Positions 16,570 through 25,611 of a stretch of DNA of 64,000 nucleotides are shown here, piece by piece. The position numbers and the translations under genes were made by a program. Source of the DNA: Streptomyces sp. NBC_01549 (lineage in GTDB: Bacteria; Actinomycetota; Actinomycetes; Streptomycetales; Streptomycetaceae); NCBI RefSeq assembly GCF_026339955.1, contig NZ_JAPEPW010000005.1, positions 124,001-188,000 of the forward strand. Reading direction: 5' to 3'. The notes beneath the pieces were generated by a model. That model saw nothing but the letters and a program-made list of their open reading frames with translations. It made no database searches and was not told the DNA's origin. Positions within the stretch are counted from its first letter, which is position 1, and every line of letters begins with the position of its first letter.

Positions 16570-19485
16570 GTGGAAGACGAGCAGTCGATCGGGGAGCTGA
16601 TGCGGTCGATGGACCTGGCGGATGAGGTCATCGCGCGGGTGGCGAAATTGTGGGGGAAATCGGCTGCGCGCAATGGCGGGCGGACTCATCTGCTGCTTGG
16701 GCATCTCCTGGATACGGCTGCTGTAGCTGGACTGATGTGGGATGGGTATCTGTCCCGATCATTTCGCCAGAGGCTTGACGAGATCAGCGGCGGACGTGGG
16801 CGGGCGTGGCTGACGTGGGTGAGCGGCATCCACGATTGTGGTAAGGCGTGTCCGGCATTCCAGGCGGTGGACGCCGCCGAGGCGGCGGCGGTCCTTGCGA
16901 CGGGGCTGTCGTGGGGACGGTTACCGACCGACAAGAGGCGGCGGTGGCGACACGACGTGGCGGGCGCGGCGATGCTGTTGCCACGGATGAGGGCAGAGTG
17001 GGGGGACGTGGATGCTGCTGCCTGGGTGTGGCCTCTGGTGGCTGGACATCACGGGACGTTTCCGCCAGTAGGAAGTCTGCGGCCTGCTCACCCGGAAGTG
17101 CAGGGCAGGGGAGTGGGCTGGGTTGAGGTTCAGCGTGCGCTGGTGGATGTGGTCACGTGGGCGGTGGGCTTTGAAGATCTCCGGGCCGTGTGCCCGGTTG
17201 GAGCACTGACCAAGGCTGAGCAGTTGGCGTTGTCTGGTCTGATCGTGATGGCGGACTGGATCGCGAGTGACAGCGAGCACTTTCCGGGCTTGTCCGATGC
17301 GCGGAATGTTTCGCCGGCTGGGGCGTGTCGGCGGGCGGAGGAGGCCTGGCATCGCCTTGGGCTGCGGGGCGGCTGGCGTGATCTATCGCTGCCGTATTCG
17401 CCGTTGGCGCCGTTGACGGAGCGGTTGGGGGTGACGCCTCGTGCTTCGCAGGTGGAGCTTGTGGAGCGGGCGTGGTCGTTGCCGATGCCGGGGTTGCTGG
17501 TGGCTGAGGCGCCGATGGGGGAGGGGAAGACGAAGGCGGCGCTGGCTGCGGCGGAGGTGCTGGCGGCTCGGTTCGGCCTGGACGGTGTGTTCGTGGCAAT
17601 GCCGACGCAGGCGACGAGCGATCCGATGTACGAGCAGGTGCTGGCGTGGGTGCGCTCGTTCGGCCCGGAGCTGGAATCGCAGGTGGCGCTCCTGCACGGC
17701 AAGCGCCGCTTCAATCCGCGCTGGCGTGAAATCTGGGAGGGGAAGACGCGGGCTGGGGCGGGGGAGGCGGACGGGTCCGTGTCCGATCCGTGGGATGTGT
17801 ACGGCGCGATCGACGAGGACGACGAGTTCGGTATGCCCTCGGCCCCGGACAATCTGGCGGCTGCGGAAGGTCGGGAGGGCAGCGGGCCGCCTCAGTGGTT
17901 TTTGGGTGCCAAGCGGGGGTTGCTGACCGCGTTCGCTGTCGGAACCGTTGATCATCTGCTGTACGCGGCGACGCGGACGCGGCATGTGATGCTGCGGTTC
18001 GCCGGCCTCGCGGGCAAGGTCGTGATCGTGGATGAGGTCCACGCGGCCGACGTCTACATGCGGCAGTTCCTGCTGGAGGCGCTGCGGTGGCTGGGGCAGG
18101 CCGGGGTGCCGGTGGTCTTGTTGTCGGCGACGTTGCCGCCGGCGCAGCGGCAGGCCTTTGTCGATGCCTACCTTGCTGGTGTTCTGGGGGCGGCGGATGT
18201 GACAGAGCGGGTGCCGGAGCCGGCCGGCTACCCGTGTGTCACGGCGGCGTTCGCGGTGGACGGGAAGCCGGTGGCGAAAAGCTCGCGGGTTGTTGTGCCG
18301 TCTTGGCGGGCGTCGGGGCCAGTTCACGTCGGGTGGCTGCCGGATGCCGGGAAGGACGGAGCGGCGGTGGCTGCGGCGGCGCGGGAGGCGGTGGCGGTTG
18401 GCGGGGTTGTGCTCGTGGTCGTCAACCAGGTGGACCGGGCTCAGGCGATTCACGAGGCGTTGCGCAAGGGGGGCTTCGCGGGGGAGTTGCATTTGCTCCA
18501 CGGGCGGCTTTGTGCGGCGCACCGCGCGGAGCGGACGGAGCGGTGTCTGCGTCTGATGGGGCCGGGTGCCGAGCGGCCCGGGCGCATGGTGGTGGTGGCC
18601 ACCCAGCTGGCCGAGCAGTCCTTCGATGTGGATGCCGACGCGCTGATCACGGATCTTGCGCCGGTTGACCTGCTGTTGCAGCGCATCGGGCGGCTGCACC
18701 GGCATGAGGGGACGCACCGTCCCGCCGTGCACCAGGTGCCGCGGGTCCTGGTGACGGGTGTGGTCGGCGGCGTTCAGGGGCGACCGCGTTTCCTGCCCGC
18801 GTCGAAGGCGATCTACAGGGAGTGGCTGCTACTGCGGGCTGCGGCCCTCGTGGCGGAGGTGGCGGGCCCGCTGCCGGAGAACGACGCCAGGGCGGGCAGC
18901 TGGGCGGCTGGTGGTTGCTGGAGCATCCCGAAGGACGTGCCCGGTCTGGTCGCGCGAGCCTATGGGGAGGTGGAGCTGTGTCCGGCCGGGTGGGGGGAGT
19001 CGGTGGCGCGCGAGGCTTGGCTGGCCAGGGAGACCGTGCGTGAGAAGAACGCGGAGGCGTTCGTGCTGACGCGTCCGCGTGAGTGGGCGGCGGCGACGCT
19101 GGAGGGCCTGCACTACGCCGGCAGCCGCGCGCATGCCGAGGAGGAACTCGACGCCGTGGTACGCGACGGAGAACGCAGCCTTGAGGCGGTCATCGTGCGG
19201 CGCCTCGCGGGCGGCTACACGGCGGTTGACGGGACGCGGCTCGGTTCGCATGGCGAAGCCCTGGACGAGCTTGTGGTTGAGCGGTTGCTGGGCGGGACGG
19301 TGCGGCTGCCTGCCCGGCTCACCGAGGAAGCGGAACGGGCGCTGACTGCGCTGCCAGGCTGGGAGGCCCACCCGTGGCTGCGTTATGCGCGTGCCTTGGT
19401 CCTGGGGGAGGACGGCTGGGCGGTCGTGGGCGGGCAGCGGGTTGGTTATGACGGTGTGCTCGGGCTGGTGGTCGAGCGGCTGTGA
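16570..19485 (+). CDS. cas3: Cas3 helicase-nuclease (type I-E)
   Basis: This is the signature DNA-degrading effector recruited by Cascade. An N-terminal HD nuclease domain carries HLLLGHLLDTAAVAG and WVSGIHDCGKACPAFQ, plus VAGHHGTFPPVG. An SF2 helicase follows: VAEAPMGEGKTKAALA (Walker A), VIVDEVHAAD (DEVH box), VLLSATLPPAQ (motif III), and VVVATQLAEQSFDVDADA with LQRIGRLHRH (motifs V-VI). The C-terminal accessory domain is present. The frame is open from 16483; the GTG at 16570 is preferred, giving about 971 aa, because the first 29 residues look non-native. The gene is separated from cse1 by about 300 bp, so the other cas genes may have their own promoter. Confidence 0.96.
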   Translation: MEDEQSIGELMRSMDLADEVIARVAKLWGKSAARNGGRTHLLLGHLLDTAAVAGLMWDGYLSRSFRQRLDEISGGRGRAWLTWVSGIHDCGKACPAFQAVDAAEAAAVLATGLSWGRLPTDKRRRWRHDVAGAAMLLPRMRAEWGDVDAAAWVWPLVAGHHGTFPPVGSLRPAHPEVQGRGVGWVEVQRALVDVVTWAVGFEDLRAVCPVGALTKAEQLALSGLIVMADWIASDSEHFPGLSDARNVSPAGACRRAEEAWHRLGLRGGWRDLSLPYSPLAPLTERLGVTPRASQVELVERAWSLPMPGLLVAEAPMGEGKTKAALAAAEVLAARFGLDGVFVAMPTQATSDPMYEQVLAWVRSFGPELESQVALLHGKRRFNPRWREIWEGKTRAGAGEADGSVSDPWDVYGAIDEDDEFGMPSAPDNLAAAEGREGSGPPQWFLGAKRGLLTAFAVGTVDHLLYAATRTRHVMLRFAGLAGKVVIVDEVHAADVYMRQFLLEALRWLGQAGVPVVLLSATLPPAQRQAFVDAYLAGVLGAADVTERVPEPAGYPCVTAAFAVDGKPVAKSSRVVVPSWRASGPVHVGWLPDAGKDGAAVAAAAREAVAVGGVVLVVVNQVDRAQAIHEALRKGGFAGELHLLHGRLCAAHRAERTERCLRLMGPGAERPGRMVVVATQLAEQSFDVDADALITDLAPVDLLLQRIGRLHRHEGTHRPAVHQVPRVLVTGVVGGVQGRPRFLPASKAIYREWLLLRAAALVAEVAGPLPENDARAGSWAAGGCWSIPKDVPGLVARAYGEVELCPAGWGESVAREAWLARETVREKNAEAFVLTRPREWAAATLEGLHYAGSRAHAEEELDAVVRDGERSLEAVIVRRLAGGYTAVDGTRLGSHGEALDELVVERLLGGTVRLPARLTEEAERALTALPGWEAHPWLRYARALVLGEDGWAVVGGQRVGYDGVLGLVVERL

Positions 19486-19514
19486 GGCGGGCGCGGCGCC
19501 CCGTCGGCTGTTTG

Positions 19515-19580
19515 GTGGACCCCGCAGGTGCGGGGACGACGTGAAGTACTGAACGGGAGCACCCCCGGCGCCGGGGAGTC
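19515..19580 (+). repeat. Relic CRISPR repeats between cas3 and cse1
   Basis: CCCCGCAGGTGCGGGGACGA (19520-19539) matches the array repeat core in the orientation of array 1 with two substitutions over its 21-nt core. About 16 nt later a second, weaker unit, GAGCACCCCCGGCGCCGGGG, begins. Spacing is too short for a normal spacer, so this looks like a decayed or deleted mini-array rather than a working one. Confidence 0.6.
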
Positions 19581-19700
19581 GGGGCGCCGCGCTGCCGGGA
19601 GCGTACCCGCTCGCAGGGCGGTGTCATCAACGGATCTGCGTGAATCGGTTGCAAGTAGTGAACATTGGGTGCCACCGTAGGGCGGGTCGGATAAAGCGTT

Positions 19701-19727
19701 CAACTTGCTGTCATAGGCGGCAAGTTG
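19701..19727. promoter_or_regulatory. Inverted repeat upstream of cse1 (candidate operator)
   Basis: CAACTTGC and GCAAGTTG form perfect 8-bp arms separated by 11 bp, about 60 bp before the cse1 ATG in a locally AT-richer stretch. A third GCAAGT half-site occurs near 19652. The cas3-cse1 gap otherwise holds only the relic repeats. An operator for the cse1-cas6e operon is an inference from position. Confidence 0.45.
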
Positions 19728-19786
19728 GGATGCCGACGGGTGTGCCCCGGGGCGGGGTGCCGCACGGGCCGGGAGGGGAAACCGCA

Positions 19787-21469
19787 ATGGAGACAACGGG
19801 TGATCTCGTCCGGGAGGGCTGGTTATCTGCTGCCGGTCTGGATGGCGAGGCGGATGACGTCGGGCTGCTGCGGGCGCTGGTCGGCTCGCATACCATCCGC
19901 CGTCTGGGTGTGCCGGTGGCGACGATGCTGCCCGCGCTGCATCGTCAGCTGCTGCTGCCGGTGGTCCTGGATGCGCTCGGGGCGCCTCGTTCGCGCCGGG
20001 AGTGGGGGGAGCGGTTCGAGCGGGGACGTTTCTCGCCCGAGGAGGTCGAGCGGCTCACTGACTATCTCACCAGCCGGTACGGCGATCGCTTCCGGCTCTT
20101 CGATCTTGAGCGGCCCTTCGGGCAGGTTGCGGGGCTGACGGCGCTGAGCGGTGAGGCGAAGCCGGCCACGCTGCTGGTGCCGTCGATCGCGTCCGGGAAC
20201 AACGTGCCGTTGTTCAGCGCGTTCAGCGAGGCAGACCATCTGGATCTGACGGGTGTGCAGGCGGCGCGGTGGCTGGTGCACGCGCAGTGCTGGGACGCTG
20301 CTGCCATCAAGACCGGGGCTGTTGGTGATCCGCAGGCCAAGGCGGGGAAGACCACCGGGAATCCGACGGGTCCGCTCGGGCAGCTCGGTGTGATCGTCCC
20401 GACGGGCCGGACTCTGTACGAGACGCTGCTGCTGAACATGCCGGTCCTGCCCGACGGCCTGGACGAGACCGACCGCCCTCAGTGGGCGTGGGACGAGCGT
20501 CCGGCGTCGCTCGGCTGGAAGTCACCGGCGGGCCCGGAATGGTCTGCCCGCCCCGCTGGCGGCCTGCTGGACTTGCTGACCTTTCAGTCCCGCAGGATCC
20601 GGCTGATCAGCGAGGAGACCGAGGAGGGGCTGCGGGTGCGGCAGGTGGTCGTGTGCGCGGGGGACCGGCTGGCCCAGACGCCTGAGACCGATCCGCACAC
20701 CGCGTGGAGTCACACGGCGAAGCCGAAGCCCGGGCAGCCTCCGCGCCGGCCTCGCCGCCACATGTCCGGGCGGGCGGCCTGGCAGGGGCTGGGTGCCCTG
20801 CTCGCGCTCGCTCTGCCTGAGGACGGCGACGGCCCGTACACCTCCGTGCTGCTGCGGCAGATCGGTGACCTGCGTGCGGACGGGGTGCTGCCCGCCGACT
20901 ACCCGCTGGGGGTGGAGACTGCCGCGCTGGAGTACGGCAATCAGTCCGCCGTGGTGGAGAACGCCATCGCCGACACTCTCCCGCTGCCCGTTGTCTCCCT
21001 CGTCGCCGCCGACGACTGGCTGCGTGCGGCCCTGCTGGAGTGCGCCGAGCAGGCTGACCGACTGGGGCGCGCCCTGGACGGTTTTCACGCCGACCTGCGG
21101 CGCGCCGCGGGTGGGGATCCGCTGCCCCGTGACAAAGGGGAGCGGCCCTCGGCGCGTTTCCTGCATGCCGTCGACGGCAGCATGCGGCGCCTGCTGGCCG
21201 GGCTGCGCACCATCGGCGAGGACTACGACCTGCTGGAGCAGGCGCAGCGGGCGTGGGAGCTGACGCTGTTCCAGGCGGCCGCAGGAGAAGCGGACGCGCT
21301 GCTGGCGGTCGTGCCGGCGCGGGCGGTGGTGGGGCGTACGGAGAAGGTGAACGGCAAGGAGGTCGTTTTCCGCAGTGGCAAGGCCACCGGGGTGTTCCGT
21401 AAGCGGCTGAACGAGATCCTGCCGCGGGCCGCTGAGACGCGCGCCGTGAAGGGGGAGAGTGCCGCATGA
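19787..21469 (+). CDS. cse1: Cse1/CasA, Cascade large subunit
   Basis: This 560-aa protein is the large subunit of the type I-E Cascade complex, which recognises the PAM and recruits Cas3. It opens with DLVREGWLSAAGLDGEADDVGLLRALV and contains the Cse1 core DRFRLFDLERPFGQVAGL, GNNVPLFSAFSEADHLDLTG, QAARWLVHAQCWDAAAIKTGA and PTGRTLYETLLLNMP. The C-terminal helical bundle is complete. The ATG at 19787 follows GGGAGGGGAAACC, a strong ribosome-binding site, although the frame is open upstream. The stop overlaps the next start by ATGA. Confidence 0.95.
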   Translation: METTGDLVREGWLSAAGLDGEADDVGLLRALVGSHTIRRLGVPVATMLPALHRQLLLPVVLDALGAPRSRREWGERFERGRFSPEEVERLTDYLTSRYGDRFRLFDLERPFGQVAGLTALSGEAKPATLLVPSIASGNNVPLFSAFSEADHLDLTGVQAARWLVHAQCWDAAAIKTGAVGDPQAKAGKTTGNPTGPLGQLGVIVPTGRTLYETLLLNMPVLPDGLDETDRPQWAWDERPASLGWKSPAGPEWSARPAGGLLDLLTFQSRRIRLISEETEEGLRVRQVVVCAGDRLAQTPETDPHTAWSHTAKPKPGQPPRRPRRHMSGRAAWQGLGALLALALPEDGDGPYTSVLLRQIGDLRADGVLPADYPLGVETAALEYGNQSAVVENAIADTLPLPVVSLVAADDWLRAALLECAEQADRLGRALDGFHADLRRAAGGDPLPRDKGERPSARFLHAVDGSMRRLLAGLRTIGEDYDLLEQAQRAWELTLFQAAAGEADALLAVVPARAVVGRTEKVNGKEVVFRSGKATGVFRKRLNEILPRAAETRAVKGESAA

Positions 21470-22635
21470 GCATCTCGACGACGTCGGCCAGTCGACGTTA
21501 CCGGCCCTTCTTCTGGGAGGAGTTCACCCAAGCTGTAGTGGCCCGCTCACAGGGGCAGGGCCGGCGGCAGTCTGTGCCGGTGTGGGCCGAGCGCGGCCTG
21601 CGGTCGCTGCGGGACGGGCTGGGATGCGAGCCGGGTGGCGCGCCCGGCATGCGGCATCTGCACCGTGTGGAGCTCACCGACGACCAGCAGGCCGCGCAGC
21701 AGCTGCCCGGCTCCTACCAGGCTGAGCACGCCACGCTCACCCTGTTCGGCCTGCACCAGCAGGCCGCGGCGGCGCCGGTTCACCGGTCCGGTGTCGGACT
21801 CGGCACGGCGGTGCGCCGCCTGCGCGAGGGAGTGCTGTCCGACAATGCCGCAGAGCGCCGCCTGATCGCTGCCGCGACCGCGCAGGACCTCGACGAACTC
21901 GTGCAGCACCTGCGCGGCCTGATCCCTCTGCTGCGGCAGGCGGACACCGGCCTGGACTACACCCGCCTCTACCGCGATCTGCGGAACTGGCTGACGGCGG
22001 ACAACGGCAGGGTGCTGCGCGCCTGGGGCCTGCAGTACACCGACCCCGGCCCTGAAGGCACCGCACAGGATGCATTGTCCGACGAGCCCGTCGTCAGGCC
22101 GTTCTGGGCCGTCTTCGATCCTCAAACCGCCACGGCCGGTGCCCACTTGGCGGCGCTGCGCTCTGGGATTGGCCGTCAAGCCGGCACGGTGCCCGCCGTG
22201 TGGCCGTTCTACCGCACGCGCATCGGCTCGCAGCTACGTAACAGGGGCGCCCTCACGCGCGACCTGGTCGCCGAGCATGCGGCGCTTACCGTGTTCGGCG
22301 TGCATCAGCAGGGCCGGGGCACGACGGTGCACACCCCTGGTCTCAGTCCCGGGAGCGCCTGCCGCCTTCTGCTGGTCAGGGACGCCGGTGTGGACCGCAC
22401 CGCAATAGAGCGCAGACTCGGCGCCCTGCTCACCTCCCTCGACACGGGGGAACTGGCGCAGCATCTGCGCGGACTGGTGCCGCTGCTGCGCCGGGCAGGC
22501 ATCGGCCTCGACTACGACGGACTGCGCCAGGCGCTGCGGCGCTGGGACGACCCGCAACGGCCGGACGAGCAGTCCCGGATCCGCAGCCGGTGGGACCGCG
22601 ACTTCCACATGGAATCAACGCCCCAGCGCAGCTGA
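21466..22635 (+). CDS. cse2: Double-length Cse2/CasB (tandem Cse2 fusion)
   Basis: Cse2 is the small helical Cascade subunit, normally about 160-200 aa and present in two copies. This ORF is 389 aa and contains the domain twice in one frame. AEHATLTLFGLHQQ (about 86-99) recurs as AEHAALTVFGVHQQ (269-282), and LVQHLRGLIPLLRQADTGLDY (about 145-165) recurs as LAQHLRGLVPLLRRAGIGLDY (330-350). Repeat offset is about 185 residues and both lobes look complete, with (V)RPFFWEEF/RPFWAVF openings. The two lobes are joined by a short linker around residues 178-208. It overlaps cse1 by 4 nt and is followed by a 220-bp gap before cas7. Confidence 0.92.
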   Translation: MSISTTSASRRYRPFFWEEFTQAVVARSQGQGRRQSVPVWAERGLRSLRDGLGCEPGGAPGMRHLHRVELTDDQQAAQQLPGSYQAEHATLTLFGLHQQAAAAPVHRSGVGLGTAVRRLREGVLSDNAAERRLIAAATAQDLDELVQHLRGLIPLLRQADTGLDYTRLYRDLRNWLTADNGRVLRAWGLQYTDPGPEGTAQDALSDEPVVRPFWAVFDPQTATAGAHLAALRSGIGRQAGTVPAVWPFYRTRIGSQLRNRGALTRDLVAEHAALTVFGVHQQGRGTTVHTPGLSPGSACRLLLVRDAGVDRTAIERRLGALLTSLDTGELAQHLRGLVPLLRRAGIGLDYDGLRQALRRWDDPQRPDEQSRIRSRWDRDFHMESTPQRS

Positions 22636-22855
22636 CGAATTGTCGTGTCGCGCCCAGTCCCCTGGCAGCGGAGGCAGCGGCCACCGAGCTCGCTTCTGAC
22701 CGGCGCCCGCGGGCGTCTTCCCTGCGACCGCTGCTGGCCAACGCCTCGCCACACCACGCCTCGTGCTGTGTACGGGCGCCTGGACGGCGTCAGCTTCTTG
22801 TTTTCCGTCCCGCACGGTCTCGAGCGGGACGTCTCACCGTCGAAGGAGTCCTGTG

Positions 22856-24034
22856 ATGACCCAGCCTTCCCTGTTCGTCGAGGTGCACATCCTGCAGAGC
22901 CTGCCGCCGTCCAACATCAACAGGGATGACTCCGGCACTCCGAAACAGGCCCTGTACGGCGGTGCCCGCCGTGCCCGCGTCTCCTCGCAGGCGTGGAAGC
23001 GCGCCACCCGGGTGGAGTTCGCCAAAGCCGAGGCGGTCGCGGACCGCGCCACCCGCACCAAACGGATCGCCGCCCTCCTCGCGGAGCGGCTTGCGCGGCC
23101 CGCGTCCGACGGCGGCGCGGGATTGGACGCCGCCCAGGCGGACCGGCTGGCCGCCGCCCTGCTGGAGCCCCTCGGCATCACCAAGTCGTCCAAGAAGGAG
23201 GAGCAATCCGCCTACCTGCTCTTCTTCGGCAAGCGGCAGCTCGACAGCCTCGTCGCCCTCCTCGACGGGCGGGCCGGGGAACTCCTCGCCCTGCCGGAAA
23301 AAAGGCTGAAGGAAGAGGTGGCGAAGCTGCCCGTGGTGTCCGCCCTGTCCACCGGGCACCCGGCCGAGGTCGCCCTCTTCGGACGCATGGTCGCCGACCT
23401 GCCCGCCCTGAACGTGGATGCCGCTGTCCAGGTCGCGCACGCCCTGTCCACGCACGCCGTGCGCACCGAGTTCGACTACTACACAGCCGTGGACGACGAG
23501 AACACCGAAGACAGCGGCGCCGGCATGATCGGCACCGTGGAGTTCAACTCCTCCACGCTCTACCGCTACGCCGTCCTCGGCGTGCACCAGCTGCGCGACA
23601 ACCTCACCTCACCACAGGCCACCCGTGAGGCCGCCGTCCGCTTCATCGACGCCTTCACCCGCTCCATGCCCACCGGGCACCAGAACTCCTTCGCCCACCG
23701 CACCCTGCCCCACCTGGTCCTGGTCACCGTGCGCACCGGCCAGCCGGTCAACCTGGTCTCCGCCTTCGAAGAGCCCGTCACCGGCCACAGCGGCCTGGCC
23801 GCCGAATCCGCGGTGCGCCTGGCCGGCGAACTCGCCTCCGTCGCACAAACGTGGGGCACCGTGCCGACGCGGACCGTGGCCACCTACGCCCTGGAAGCCG
23901 ACAAACTCACCGACACGTTCGGCCCATCCCTCGCCTTCCCCGCCCTCCTCGACCAGGTGGACGCCCTGGTCGGCGCATGGCTGGCCGACGGCGACCTCGG
24001 CCAGGCCGAGACCGCACAGGCCGGTGCGCGATGA
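22856..24034 (+). CDS. cas7e: Cas7/Cse4/CasC, Cascade backbone subunit
   Basis: This 392-aa protein is the crRNA-binding backbone subunit, about six copies per Cascade. Family landmarks are the opening FVEVHILQSLPPSNINRDDSGTPKQALYGGARRARVSSQAWKR (read across two blocks), VRTEFDYYTAVDDENTEDSGAGMIGT and FTRSMPTGHQNSFAHRTLP. The ATG at 22856 follows GAAGGAG at 22841-22847. The frame extends upstream to 22763 without a good start. Its stop overlaps the cas5 start by ATGA, indicating translational coupling. Confidence 0.96.
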   Translation: MTQPSLFVEVHILQSLPPSNINRDDSGTPKQALYGGARRARVSSQAWKRATRVEFAKAEAVADRATRTKRIAALLAERLARPASDGGAGLDAAQADRLAAALLEPLGITKSSKKEEQSAYLLFFGKRQLDSLVALLDGRAGELLALPEKRLKEEVAKLPVVSALSTGHPAEVALFGRMVADLPALNVDAAVQVAHALSTHAVRTEFDYYTAVDDENTEDSGAGMIGTVEFNSSTLYRYAVLGVHQLRDNLTSPQATREAAVRFIDAFTRSMPTGHQNSFAHRTLPHLVLVTVRTGQPVNLVSAFEEPVTGHSGLAAESAVRLAGELASVAQTWGTVPTRTVATYALEADKLTDTFGPSLAFPALLDQVDALVGAWLADGDLGQAETAQAGAR

Positions 24035-24813
24035 CCACCGACCAGGCCATGCTCGTCCTCAGGCTGGCCGCCCCCCTGCAGTCCTGGGGCGGCCCTTCCC
24101 GCTACAACCGGCGCGACACCCTGCCCCAGCCCACCAAATCGGGCATCCTCGGCCTGCTCGCCGCAGCCGACGGCCGGTCCCGCGAGGCATCCCTGAGCGA
24201 CCTGCTCGGCCTGCACCTGGGCGTGCGCGTCGACCAGCCCGGCACCCTGCTGCGCGACTACCACACCGTCAGCGACCACCGCGGCCTTCCCCTGCCTTCG
24301 GCGAAAGTCGACGCCAAAGGCCTGCAGAAAAAGACCAGCCCGGCCAAGTACACCGGCGTCACCCAGCGCTACTACCTCCAGGACGCGGTCTTCACCGCCG
24401 TCCTGCGCGGCCCTGCCCCGCTTCTGGCCGGGTTGGAACACGCCGTACGGCAGCCGGTCTTCCCGCTGTCCCTCGGCCGCCGCTCCTGTCCGCCCACCGG
24501 CCCGGTCAGTCTCGGCCTGCGCCCGGACGCCGACCTGCAGGAGGTGCTCGCCGACGTGCCCTGGCAAGCGTCCGCGCACCGCCGCCGCCAGATCCGCACC
24601 CCGCAAGTGGTGCTGGACGCCACCGTCGAGGATCCCTCCGGAGACCTTCTCGTCGACGATGTCCCTGACACCTACAGCTTGAAGACCGGCACCGTCTTCG
24701 GCCGGCGCGCCGTGCGGCACCTGTGGGTGACCATCCCCACCGGCCACCCGGCCGGGCCCACGCCCGACCAGACCGGTCCCGGTCACGACCCTTTCGCCCT
24801 CCTGGGCTGGTGA
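24031..24813 (+). CDS. cas5e: Cas5e/CasD, Cascade handle-binding subunit
   Basis: At 260 aa this RAMP protein caps the 5' handle of the crRNA. Diagnostic features are the N-terminal LRLAAPLQSWGGPSRYNRRDTLPQPTKSGILGLLAAA (read in two blocks), LRDYHTVSDHRGL, VTQRYYLQDAVFTAVL and the PLSLGRRSCPPTGPV loop. The start is the ATG at 24031 that overlaps the cas7 stop. The stop is 5 nt before the cas6e ATG, or overlaps it if a GTG at 24810 is used. Confidence 0.95.
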   Translation: MTTDQAMLVLRLAAPLQSWGGPSRYNRRDTLPQPTKSGILGLLAAADGRSREASLSDLLGLHLGVRVDQPGTLLRDYHTVSDHRGLPLPSAKVDAKGLQKKTSPAKYTGVTQRYYLQDAVFTAVLRGPAPLLAGLEHAVRQPVFPLSLGRRSCPPTGPVSLGLRPDADLQEVLADVPWQASAHRRRQIRTPQVVLDATVEDPSGDLLVDDVPDTYSLKTGTVFGRRAVRHLWVTIPTGHPAGPTPDQTGPGHDPFALLGW

Positions 24814-24818
24814 CGAAC

Positions 24819-25607
24819 ATGCCGTACCTGTCAAAGGTCGCCCTCAACCCGCGCCGCCGCAGCGCGCTCGCCCTTCTCTCCAACCCCCATCGGCTGCACG
24901 CCGCCGTCCTGGGCGGCCTCGCCGTCCAGCCCGTCGCCGAGCGCATCCTGTGGCGCCTGGAGACCAACACCGCCCACCGCGCCGAGATCCTCGTCCTCAC
25001 CAACAGCCGGCCCTCCTGGGAACACCTGGTGGAACAGGCAGGCTGGCCCGGCGCCGACGGCGGCGAACCCCTCATCGCCGACTACACGCCCCTGCTCCAA
25101 CGCATCGTCCTCGGCAGGGAGTTCGCCTTCCGGCTGACCGCCAACCCCGTGCAGTCCGTGCAGCGGCCCGACAAACCCAGCGACGAGCAGACCGCCCGCC
25201 TCAAAGCCGGCGCAGACACGCCCGGCACACCCACCCGGCACCGCGGCTTCCGCGTCGCGCACCGCACAGCAGACCAGCAGATCGGCTGGCTGCTCAAACA
25301 GGCCGACCGCCACGGCTTCACCATCCCCACCGCACCCACCACCGAGCCCGCCCCCGGCCTCCGCATCGACGAAGCCCTGCCCCCGGCGCCCCCCGTCGCT
25401 CTGACCGCCCGCGACATCCTGCGCTTCCACAAGCGCACGGGCGGGCCCCGCGTCACCGTCTCCACCGCTACGTTCCAAGGACGGCTGCGCGTCACCGACC
25501 CCGACGCACTGCGTAACGCCCTGCTGGCCGGCATCGGCCCCGCCAAGGGCTACGGCCAGGGCCTGCTCACCCTCGCCCCCCTCCCAGAGGAGGCCCCGCG
25601 GGGCTGA
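24819..25607 (+). CDS. cas6e: Cas6e/CasE, crRNA-processing endoribonuclease
   Basis: Cas6e cuts the repeat hairpin to release mature crRNA and stays bound to its 3' end. The 262-aa protein opens MPYLSKVALNPRRRSALALL and has the catalytic-His region NPHRLHAAVLGGL near residue 26, RILWRLE, and the C-terminal glycine-rich loop GIGPAKGYGQGLLTL. ATG 24819 is listed; GTG 24810 is an alternative. It is the last gene of the operon: the stop is followed after 4 nt by the first repeat of array 2, where cas1 would normally begin. Confidence 0.95.
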   Translation: MPYLSKVALNPRRRSALALLSNPHRLHAAVLGGLAVQPVAERILWRLETNTAHRAEILVLTNSRPSWEHLVEQAGWPGADGGEPLIADYTPLLQRIVLGREFAFRLTANPVQSVQRPDKPSDEQTARLKAGADTPGTPTRHRGFRVAHRTADQQIGWLLKQADRHGFTIPTAPTTEPAPGLRIDEALPPAPPVALTARDILRFHKRTGGPRVTVSTATFQGRLRVTDPDALRNALLAGIGPAKGYGQGLLTLAPLPEEAPRG

Positions 25608-25611
25608 ACGG

